DNA of 64,000 nt, taken from assembly GCA_039805905.1 (NCBI GenBank), contig JBDIVM010000002.1:124001-188000 (forward strand), written 5' to 3'. Shown here one piece after another: positions 41,991 to 49,124 of the stretch. This DNA is from Thermohalobaculum sp039805905 (GTDB taxonomy: Bacteria; Pseudomonadota; Alphaproteobacteria; Rhodobacterales; Rhodobacteraceae). Each line of letters starts with the position of its first letter. The first letter of the stretch is position 1. Made by a program: the position numbers and the translations under genes. The notes under the pieces are model-generated. The model saw only the letters and a list, made by a program, of their open reading frames with translations. It was not told the DNA's origin and ran no database searches.

Positions 41991-43369
41991 TCCGCCAGCG
42001 CCGCCAGCACCCGGGCCCAGCTGCGGGCGCCCCGCGTGAAGCTCGAAAGCTCGTATTTCTCGTTCGGGCTGTGGATGCGGTCGTCGTCGAGCCCGAAGCC
42101 GATCAGCAGCGTGTCCATGCCGAGGATCCGCCGGAAGTCGCCGACGACCGGGATCGATCCGCCGCAGCCGATGAAGGCCGCCTCGGTGCCCCATTCCTCG
42201 CTCAGCGCCCGGCGGGCCTGGCCGAAGGCCGGATTCGCCAAAGGCATCACCGTTGCCGGTCCGCCGCTGCGGGCAACGAAGGTGGCGGAGCAGTCGGCGG
42301 GCAGCCGGGCCTCCACAAAGGCGCGGAAGGCCCGCCGGATGGTCTCGGGAGCCTGGTCGCCGACCAGCCGGAAACTGACCTTGGCATGGGCCTCGGCCGG
42401 AATCACTGTCTTGAAGCCGGCGCCCGTGTAGCCGCCCCAGATGCCATTCACCTCGGCGGTCGGGCGCGACCAGATCTGCTCCAGTGCCGATCGGTCCCGC
42501 TCTCCGGCCGGCACGCCCAGCCCGACCTCGCCAAGGAACTCCTCGGGGTCGAATCCGAGACCCTGCCACTGATCTCTCAGTGCCGCGGGAAGTTCGGGCA
42601 CGCCATCGTAGAAGCCGGGGATCGTGATCCGGCCGCCGGCATCGCGCATCTCGGAGAGGATGCGCACCAGCACATGAATCGGGTTCGCCGCCGCGCCGCC
42701 ATACATGCCGGAATGAAGGTCGCGGTCGGCGGCATGGATCGTCACCTGCTCGGCCAGGTTGCCGCGCAGCATGGTGGTTATGGCGGGCGTGGTGGCGTTC
42801 CACATGCCGGTGTCGCAGACCAGTGCCAGGTCGGCGGTCAGCTCGTCCCGGTTGGCCTTCAGGAAGGGCGGCAGGCTCGCGCCGCCCGATTCCTCCTCGC
42901 CCTCGATCAGGATCGAGACCTTGCACGGCAGCCGGTCATGCGCTGCCTTGTAGGCCCGGCAGGCCTCGACGAAGGTCATCAGCTGCCCCTTGTCGTCGGC
43001 CGCGCCGCGGGCCGAGATGAAGCCGGTTCCGTCCGGTCGGGTGACCACGCGCGGGTCGAACGGGTCGCGCTCCCAGAGGTCCAGCGGATCGACCGGCTGC
43101 ACGTCGTAATGGCCATAGAACAGGTAATGCGGCCCATCCGCGGCGAGGTCGTGTGCGACCACCATCGGGTGCCCTGCGGTCGGCGCGACGCGAGCCTCGA
43201 AGCCGATCCCGGCGAGATCCTGCGCCAGCCAGTCGGCGGCCTTCCGGCACTCGCCGGCGAAGGCGGGGTCGGTCGAGATCGACCGGAAGCGCAACAGCTC
43301 GAAGAGCCGCGCCAGCGCGGCGTTCCGGTCGGCATCGAGGCGGGCGAGAACGGGGTCGAGAGCGGTCAT
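41987..43369 (-). CDS. M20 family dipeptidase
   Basis: A 460-residue zinc-dependent M20 peptidase of the CNDP-like (ArgE/DapE/carnosinase) group. Zinc ligands and catalytic residues are visible in FYGHYDVQPVDP (His, Asp), the bridging FISARGAADDKGQ, EGEEESGG with catalytic Glu, and CDTGMW. A lid/dimerisation domain sits in the middle. It should hydrolyse dipeptides in the cytoplasm. It is upstream of and overlaps the asparaginase gene. Confidence 0.92.
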   Translation of the reverse strand: MTALDPVLARLDADRNAALARLFELLRFRSISTDPAFAGECRKAADWLAQDLAGIGFEARVAPTAGHPMVVAHDLAADGPHYLFYGHYDVQPVDPLDLWERDPFDPRVVTRPDGTGFISARGAADDKGQLMTFVEACRAYKAAHDRLPCKVSILIEGEEESGGASLPPFLKANRDELTADLALVCDTGMWNATTPAITTMLRGNLAEQVTIHAADRDLHSGMYGGAAANPIHVLVRILSEMRDAGGRITIPGFYDGVPELPAALRDQWQGLGFDPEEFLGEVGLGVPAGERDRSALEQIWSRPTAEVNGIWGGYTGAGFKTVIPAEAHAKVSFRLVGDQAPETIRRAFRAFVEARLPADCSATFVARSGGPATVMPLANPAFGQARRALSEEWGTEAAFIGCGGSIPVVGDFRRILGMDTLLIGFGLDDDRIHSPNEKYELSSFTRGARSWARVLAALAE

Positions 43370-43436
43370 GCTGTGTCCTTTCGGCGAGGCAGGCGACAGT
43401 TAGAGCCCGGAGCGCGGCCAGGATGCAACCCCCCGC

Positions 43437-44090
43437 TCAGACACGCCCCTCAAGCCCGGCTGCCTCGGCCTCGGTGGCGGCCGGAATCCGCATCTCGAAG
43501 GTGTCGCGGATCACCGCATAGTCGAAATATCCCATGCGTGCGATCGGCTGGATGCGGGCGATGTCGAGCTTGCCGTCCGGCCGGATCACGTCGTCACGGA
43601 TGTGGATGCGGGCGACCCGGCCGATCACCAGGTCGACCGTGCCGACCTCGGAGCTGCCCGGCAGCCGGACGGTCTGGAGATACTGGCATTCGAAATGGCA
43701 GGGGCTCTCGGCCACGCGCGGCCCGGGCGCCACGATGCAGGCCGCCTTGGTCACGCCGGCGCGCTCGAACTCGTCCACCTCGGGTGGCAGCGCCATCGCC
43801 GAGATGTTCACCGCCTCGCGCAGATCCCACGTGGCCATGTTCCAGACGAACCAGCCGGTTTCCTCGGCATTGACCACCGTATCCTTCCGGCCGCCCAGCG
43901 TGGACTGGTTGGCAGCAAACATCACCGTGGGCGGGTCGAAGGTCAGATTCTGCCACTGCGAGTAGGGCGCGAGGTTGGCGACGCCCGTGCGCGACACCGT
44001 GGACAGCCAGCCGATCGGCCGCGGCACGGTGCAGCTCTTGAACGGATCATAGGGCAGGGGGCAGCGCCCGATGCGCGGATCGTAGTCCAT
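43437..44090 (-). CDS. Flavin reductase-like (split-barrel FMN-binding) protein
   Basis: A 217-residue FMN-binding split-barrel protein of the flavin reductase family. The N-terminal core reads PLPYDPFKSCTVPRPIGWLSTVSRTGVANLAPYSQWQNLTFDPPTVMF, and DTVVNAEETGWFVWNMAT follows as the flavin-phosphate region. Such proteins supply reduced flavin to monooxygenases, or act alone. No monooxygenase is adjacent, so the partner is unknown. It sits 3 bp downstream of mnmA on the same strand. Confidence 0.88.
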   Translation of the reverse strand: MDYDPRIGRCPLPYDPFKSCTVPRPIGWLSTVSRTGVANLAPYSQWQNLTFDPPTVMFAANQSTLGGRKDTVVNAEETGWFVWNMATWDLREAVNISAMALPPEVDEFERAGVTKAACIVAPGPRVAESPCHFECQYLQTVRLPGSSEVGTVDLVIGRVARIHIRDDVIRPDGKLDIARIQPIARMGYFDYAVIRDTFEMRIPAATEAEAAGLEGRV

Positions 44091-44093
44091 CGC

Positions 44094-45254
44094 TCAGCCT
44101 CGCCCGATCCAGCCGCCGCCGAGGACGCGGGTGCTGCCGGGTGCGTAGAACACGCAGGCCTGCCCGGGCGCGACGCCTTCCTCGGGCAGGGCGAGCGCCA
44201 CCTCGGCCCGGCCCCCGCCGAGCGGGCGAATCCGGGCCGTTGCGGGCGGGCGGGTGGAGCGGACCTTGACCTCGGCCTCCCAGCCGCCCTCGGGCGCGTC
44301 GCAGAAGCTGCCGCCGCCGATCCAGTTGACCCCGGCGACCGGCACCGCGCGGGTCGCCAGCGCCTCGCGCGGACCGACAATCACCTGCCGCGCCGCCGGG
44401 TCGAGGCGGATCACGAACAGCGGCTCGCCGCCGCCGATGCCCAGCCCGCGCCGCTGGCCGATCGTGTAGTGGATCACGCCTTCGTGCCTGCCCAGCACGG
44501 TGCCGTCGAGATGCACGATCTCGCCCGGCTCGGCGGCGCCGGGCCTGAGCTTCGCGATCACCGCAGCGTAGTCGCCATCGGGCACGAAGCAGATGTCCTG
44601 GCTGTCGGGCTTCGCCGCAACCGTGAGGCCGAATTCCGAAGCCATCGCGCGGGTCTCAGCCTTCGACGCCAGGTGACCGAGCGGGAAGCGCAGATAGTCG
44701 AGCTGCTCGCGCGTGGTGGTGAACAGGAAATAGGACTGGTCGCGCGACGGGTCGGCGGCACGGTGGAGCTCCGGCCCGGCCGGCCCCTCCTCGCGGCGGA
44801 TGTAGTGGCCGGTCGCGAGGCAATCGGCACCAAGATCCCGCGCTGTCGCCATCAGGTCGCGGAATTTGACCCGCTCGTTGCAGCGGATGCAGGGGACCGG
44901 GGTTGCGCCGGCCAGATACTGGTCTGCGAACTCCTCGATCACGGCCTCGCGGAACCGGCTCTCGTAGTCGAGCACGTAGTGCGGGAATCCCATCTCGGCC
45001 GCCACCCGGCGGGCGTCGTGGATGTCGCGCCCGGCGCAGCAGGCGCCCTTGCGCGCCAGCGCGGCGCCGTGATCGTAGAGCTGGAGCGTGATGCCGACCA
45101 CATCGAAGCCCTCGCGCTTCAGCAGCGCGGCCACGACCGAGCTGTCGACGCCGCCGGACATGGCGACGACGACGCGCGTCTCCGCTGCGGGCTTCGCGAA
45201 CCCGAGTGCGTTCCGGCCGCGCGCGCAGCGGCCATCTGGATCGAGCGCAGGCAT
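44094..45254 (-). CDS. mnmA: tRNA 2-thiouridylase MnmA
   Basis: A 386-residue enzyme that puts sulfur on U34 of tRNA-Lys, -Glu and -Gln. The PP-loop SGGVDSS occupies residues 33-39. The catalytic pair is Cys124 in CNERVKF (equivalent to the E. coli CNKEIKF) and Cys221 in DSQDICFVPDGDY. HYTIGQRRGLGIGG and C-terminal domains follow. The short N-terminal extension (PALDPDGRCARGRNALGF) is usual in alphaproteobacteria. The gene is divergent from sciP. Confidence 0.95.
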   Translation of the reverse strand: MPALDPDGRCARGRNALGFAKPAAETRVVVAMSGGVDSSVVAALLKREGFDVVGITLQLYDHGAALARKGACCAGRDIHDARRVAAEMGFPHYVLDYESRFREAVIEEFADQYLAGATPVPCIRCNERVKFRDLMATARDLGADCLATGHYIRREEGPAGPELHRAADPSRDQSYFLFTTTREQLDYLRFPLGHLASKAETRAMASEFGLTVAAKPDSQDICFVPDGDYAAVIAKLRPGAAEPGEIVHLDGTVLGRHEGVIHYTIGQRRGLGIGGGEPLFVIRLDPAARQVIVGPREALATRAVPVAGVNWIGGGSFCDAPEGGWEAEVKVRSTRPPATARIRPLGGGRAEVALALPEEGVAPGQACVFYAPGSTRVLGGGWIGRG

Positions 45255-45364
45255 GGCGGCCTGTTACCCTGATTCTGCCGGCTGGGGAATACGCCGGCCT
45301 TTCATTGGTAATTAATGCGACGCGAATAGCGTGTTGAGGCAGGAAGTTCGAAATACGGAGGATC

Positions 45365-45643
45365 ATGGGCGGCGAAGATCGCGTCACATATGTCATCGGC
45401 CCGGACGGCGAGCGCATGACCAGGGCCGATCTCCCCTCGCCGGGCGTCCGGCGATGGGTGCCACGTCGCAAGGCGCGCATCGTGGCAGCCGTTGAAGGCG
45501 GCCTCATCAGCTGGGAAGAAGCCTGCTCCCGCTACGCGCTCAGCACCGAAGAACTCGACGATTGGAAGGCGGGGCTGACCCGCTTCGGGCTGCGCGGTCT
45601 CTGCGTGACCCGGATCAACGAGCGGCGCGGGACTTCAGAATGA
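45365..45643 (+). CDS. sciP: SciP, CtrA-inhibiting regulator (DUF1153)
   Basis: A 92-residue DUF1153 protein corresponding to SciP, which in Caulobacter binds CtrA-dependent promoters and blocks CtrA activation. The helix-turn-helix-like core reads RRKARIVAAVEGGLISWEEACSRYALSTEEL, preceded by GVRRWVP, near invariant in the family. It is 97 bp upstream of ctrA on the same strand, the usual Rhodobacterales arrangement. AGGAG-like (CGGAGGATC) sequence precedes the ATG. Confidence 0.92.
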   Translation: MGGEDRVTYVIGPDGERMTRADLPSPGVRRWVPRRKARIVAAVEGGLISWEEACSRYALSTEELDDWKAGLTRFGLRGLCVTRINERRGTSE

Positions 45644-45663
45644 GGTTTCGCGCCTCGCGTCGG

Positions 45664-45740
45664 CGGCGGGTAACACTCCATTTACCAAATTAAGAATATT
45701 CTTTAGATCGGCATGCATTGAGGGAACGTGGGAGAACCGT
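45664..45740 (+). promoter_or_regulatory. ctrA upstream region with CtrA-like box
   Basis: The sciP-ctrA gap holds GTAA-CACTCCA-TTTA (45670-45684), one change per half from the CtrA consensus TTAA-N7-TTAA, next to the AT-rich AAATTAAGAATATTCTTTAG. Autoregulation by CtrA is known in relatives. The match is imperfect and was found by eye. Confidence 0.4.
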
Positions 45741-46448
45741 ATGCGAATCCTGCTGATCGAGGATGACCCTTCCACCGCGGACAGCATCGAGCGGATTCTC
45801 AGAAAAGCCGACCTCAATACCTACGTGACCGACTCCGGCGAGGAAGGAATCGAGCTGGCGAAGCTCTACGATTACGATCTGATCCTGCTCGACCTTACCC
45901 TGCCCGACATGAATGGCTATGACGTGCTGCGCAAGCTGCGCCTGTCCCGGATCGACACTCCGATCCTGATCCTGACCGGGCTCGACGGCACCGACAACAA
46001 GCTCAGAGGCTTCGGTGCCGGAGCCGACGACTACCTCACCAAACCGTTCAACCGAGATGAACTCGTGGCCCGGATCCACGCGATCGTCCGACGCTCAAAG
46101 GGGCACGCGCAGTCGGTGATCCAGACCGGCAAGATCGCGGTGAACCTGGACGCGAAGACCGTCGAGGTCGATGGGCGGCCGGTTCACCTGACCGGCAAGG
46201 AATACCAGATGCTCGAGCTGCTCTCGCTGCGCAAGGGTTCGACGCTGACCAAGGAGATGTTCCTCAATCACCTCTACGGAGGGATGGACGAACCCGAGGT
46301 GAAGATCATCGACGTTTTCATCTGCAAGCTGCGCAAGAAGCTCGCCGTCGCGACCGAGGGCGCGAACTACATCGAGACCGTCTGGGGCCGCGGCTATGTG
46401 CTGCGCGACCCGCCGGTGGCGCAGCAGGCTGCGAGCGCCATGGCCTGA
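45741..46448 (+). CDS. ctrA: Cell cycle response regulator CtrA
   Basis: A 235-residue OmpR-type response regulator. The receiver domain (1-118) has acidic-pocket EDD (8-9), phospho-acceptor Asp51 in LLDLTLPDMNGYDV and Lys in LTKPF. The winged-helix DNA-binding domain (about 130-225) contains KEYQMLELLSLRKGSTLTKEMFLNHLY and ETVWGRGYVLRDP. Such MRILLIEDD...CtrA proteins control motility, gene transfer agents or division in Rhodobacterales. ChpT, its expected phosphodonor, is at 8.5 kb; CckA is not in the window. Confidence 0.97.
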   Translation: MRILLIEDDPSTADSIERILRKADLNTYVTDSGEEGIELAKLYDYDLILLDLTLPDMNGYDVLRKLRLSRIDTPILILTGLDGTDNKLRGFGAGADDYLTKPFNRDELVARIHAIVRRSKGHAQSVIQTGKIAVNLDAKTVEVDGRPVHLTGKEYQMLELLSLRKGSTLTKEMFLNHLYGGMDEPEVKIIDVFICKLRKKLAVATEGANYIETVWGRGYVLRDPPVAQQAASAMA

Positions 46449-46503
46449 ACGCATCGGCGTTCCGGGGGGCGGCCGGACTGACGGGGAGAGATCCAGCCAA
46501 CGC

Positions 46504-46527
46504 AAAACCCCGCGCCGGGGCGCGGGG
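46504..46527 (-). terminator. Intrinsic terminator of the bactofilin gene
   Basis: On the minus strand CCCCGCGC-CCCG-GCGCGGGG (46508-46527) is a perfect 8-bp stem followed at once by TTTTGCG. It lies 45 bp beyond the bactofilin stop codon. Confidence 0.75.
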
Positions 46528-46571
46528 GATGCAGGGCCGACGACGCCGGCCGCCCTCGACCTGCGCCGGAT

Positions 46572-47135
46572 CTAGCTTGCGCCGCTCGACGTGGTTTCTC
46601 CGGTCAGGGACGTCGCACCGCCCGTGGCGGGCTTCGTCCGCGCCGACGCCATGTTCCGGGTGGCGCTCGCATCGCCCAGCGGATCCTCCTGGCGCTGCAC
46701 CGAGCCCTCGAAATGGGCGCCCGACTCGATCGCGATCGTCTTGTGGACGATGTCGCCCTCGACCCGCGCGGTCGAGGTCAGGCGGATCTTCAGGCCGCGC
46801 AGGCGGCCGATCACCCGGCCGTTGACCACGACATCATCGGCAGCGATCTCGCCGCGGATCGTCGCTCCTTCGCCGACGGTCAGCAGATGGGCGCGGACAT
46901 CGCCTTCGACGGTTCCCTCGATCTGGATGTCGCCGCTGGTGATGACATTGCCTTTGATGGTCAGGTCGCTCGACAGCAGCGACGGCGACGGCTTCGGCTT
47001 CGCCTGAAACCCGGCGCTCGGCCCGGTGCTGGACTCGCCTGCGAGTCCCGCTCCCGTGGGAGTCGCCGCCATCGTCGCCGGCTTGTCTTTCGCCGAACCC
47101 TGACTTGTGTCGCTGATCTTGGGTTTAGAGAACAT
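46572..47135 (-). CDS. bacA: Bactofilin
   Basis: A 187-residue bactofilin, a self-polymerising cytoskeletal protein that organises cell-wall enzymes. The central beta-helix (about 55-150) is built from repeats such as LTIKGNVITSGDIQIEGTVEG, GEGATIRGEIAADDVVVNGRV and IESGAHFEGSVQ; both tails are Pro/Ser/Thr-rich and disordered. The start overlaps the end of the M23 peptidase gene by 11 bp, and bactofilin-peptidase pairs (for example LmdC and BacA) act together in wall remodelling, so functional partnership is likely. Confidence 0.92.
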   Translation of the reverse strand: MFSKPKISDTSQGSAKDKPATMAATPTGAGLAGESSTGPSAGFQAKPKPSPSLLSSDLTIKGNVITSGDIQIEGTVEGDVRAHLLTVGEGATIRGEIAADDVVVNGRVIGRLRGLKIRLTSTARVEGDIVHKTIAIESGAHFEGSVQRQEDPLGDASATRNMASARTKPATGGATSLTGETTSSGAS

Positions 47136-48474
47136 CCTTCGCAGCCCCTATGAACTTGACTGGGTCGACGGGCTCGTTGTCGATTCTGACCTCATAATGC
47201 AGATGGGTTCCGGTGCTCCGGCCGGTGCTGCCCATATCCGCAATGCGGTCCCCGCGACTCACGCGCTGGCCCACCTTCACGCGTGCGCGGTTCAAATGAG
47301 CATAAACCGTTTCAAACCCGAACGCATGCCGAATCTTCACCAGGATGCCGTAACCGCTCTGGCGGCCGACAAATGTGACGATCCCCTCGGCCGTACTGTA
47401 GATTGCCGTTCCGCGCGGCGCAGCGATGTCGAGACCGGTGTGCATGGCCTTCCCGCGTCCCTTCGGATCTGCGCGAACCCCGAAGCCGCTCGTGCGCCGG
47501 CCAGCATAGACCGGCTCGCCGAAGGGCAGCCGCTCGGCCGCGAACCGCATCAGGTTGACCGACTCGAGGTCCTGGATCAGCGCCGCCACCCGCGCATCTC
47601 CGGCGGCCGTGCCGGCGGCGAGGGCATCGGCGTCGACTCCGGGCGGGATCGGCTCGAACGGGCCGCCCTCGCCGGTATAGTCGCGACGGGCCTGCTGCAT
47701 GATGCGGTCCACATCGACGTCGCTGCGCCCGAGAATCGTCGAGAGGCCGCTGAAGCTCAGCCGCGCCGCCTCCTCGAGCTGTGCCAGCAGACGGTCCTGC
47801 CGGTCACGCCAACGGTCAAGCTCGCCGGTCAGCCGGTCCACCTCGCTGTCGAGGCGCGCCAGGTCGCCGCGCGCGCGGTCGCGCTCGGCGATCACCCGCT
47901 CCATCGCGCCCGTGAAGCCACCGAAGGTGCTTTCCATATTCGCTTCCGAGGTCTGCGCCTCGGCGAGCGCGGCGCGCGCGCGGGCAAGCTCGGCGTCGAG
48001 CGAAGCGAGTCTGGCGGCATCCTCCCGGCGGGCGTCGATCAGCTTCTCGTACTCGGCCCGCAGCACCGTGAGCTCGGATTCTGCAGCCTGCAGTCGGTTG
48101 GCGCTGTCGACGAGCCGGGCCTGTTTCTCGCTGAGCCGCCCGGTGACCTGGTCGCGGCGGGCATTGGCCTGGTCGAGCTGCTCCTCGAGATACATCTGGC
48201 GCGAATCCATGGCCCCCAGTCGCGCGTCATACGCCTCGCGCATGGTTTCGAGGCGGACCTGCCAGGAGTGGCCATCGAGCGCCCGCGCGATATAGGCCTG
48301 CGAAACGAACCCGGTCCAGCCGACGAGGGCGACCGTGGCGAGCGCAGCCGCCAGCTGGGTCCTCGGGCCGAGCGTGAGGTAGCGGGTCCGCCGGTCGGTC
48401 CGGATATAGATTCTGCGATGTGGAAACGCTGCCGCGAGAACTCGGTCCACGGACCACGCAGGTTTGGCTGGCAT
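47125..48474 (-). CDS. Membrane-anchored M23 metallopeptidase with coiled coil
   Basis: A 449-residue wall hydrolase. One TM helix (about 40-62: LAAALATVALVGWTGF), then a long periplasmic coiled coil (about 75-235), then a LytM/M23 domain with HTGLDIAAPRGT and HLHYEVRIDNEPVDP, including the HxxxD and HxH zinc motifs. The zinc residues are intact, so it is predicted to be active, unlike EnvC-type activators. It is upstream of and overlaps bactofilin by 11 bp. The ATG at 48472-48474 (MPAKPAWS) begins the coherent protein. Confidence 0.92.
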   Translation of the reverse strand: MPAKPAWSVDRVLAAAFPHRRIYIRTDRRTRYLTLGPRTQLAAALATVALVGWTGFVSQAYIARALDGHSWQVRLETMREAYDARLGAMDSRQMYLEEQLDQANARRDQVTGRLSEKQARLVDSANRLQAAESELTVLRAEYEKLIDARREDAARLASLDAELARARAALAEAQTSEANMESTFGGFTGAMERVIAERDRARGDLARLDSEVDRLTGELDRWRDRQDRLLAQLEEAARLSFSGLSTILGRSDVDVDRIMQQARRDYTGEGGPFEPIPPGVDADALAAGTAAGDARVAALIQDLESVNLMRFAAERLPFGEPVYAGRRTSGFGVRADPKGRGKAMHTGLDIAAPRGTAIYSTAEGIVTFVGRQSGYGILVKIRHAFGFETVYAHLNRARVKVGQRVSRGDRIADMGSTGRSTGTHLHYEVRIDNEPVDPVKFIGAAKDVL

Positions 48475-49124
48475 GAGTGTCCCTCTCGCTCGGTGCCACG
48501 GCGCTCGTGCGAATTTTTTTGAACTGCGCCCTTTCAGCAACGCTATACGGAAATCAGTTGTCCGGTGCAACGTCTTTTGCGTCGCGCCGGGCAATTTGGC
48601 AGTCACTCGCCCGCCAGTCGGTAGTGCAGAAAAGTTGTTACCGCTATAAGATGTTATGCAGATTATTTTCTAACATTTGTTGGATTCCCGCCCTGTCCGC
48701 TCCATTGGCCGGACCGGACAGGAGTCCGCACTTCCGCCGGCAATGGGGCGGAATGGCTGCGTCGCCCTTGATGATCCCGCTCGCGCGCCGCACCCGTTTT
48801 CGCGCCGAATGCCAGTTGTCCGGTGCCCGTGCCGCCGCGGCCGTGGATCGATCTCGCAGCCTGGGTGCGGTATGGACCGCCGGGACCGCCGTTCGCGCCG
48901 GGGTCGCCATGGCGACCGGGCCGCGAATGCGCGAGGTTTTGCGGGCGTCAGGCGCGAGCGCGCTGCGGGGCGCGCCGTGCAGCTGCCTTGAAATGCAGTC
49001 ACTCGCGGGCGAACATGCGCAGCCGGAGCCGGCCCGCGGGCCGCGGGTGGGCCGGCAGGGACGCAGAGAACACGAATCCGCCGGGCGCGATTGCCTCCGG
49101 CCGGCGGCGAGGCAGCGAGGGTGG
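48475..49124. other. Long divergent non-coding region
   Basis: I find no convincing gene in these 650 bp between the divergent M23 peptidase and AsmA-like genes. The half near the peptidase (48500-48690) is AT-rich with several TATAAG/TTATGC stretches and T-runs and probably contains both promoters. The half near the AsmA-like gene is GC-rich, with frames open on the plus strand that read as Arg/Pro/Gly noise. CTGTCCGCTCCATTGGCCGG around 48700 contains inverted repeats. A small RNA is possible. Confidence 0.45.

Noticed and set aside
41991..42926. Upstream extension of the asparaginase frame
   Set aside because: The frame runs through the M20 peptidase in another frame; the asparaginase starts at the coupled ATG 41988-41990.
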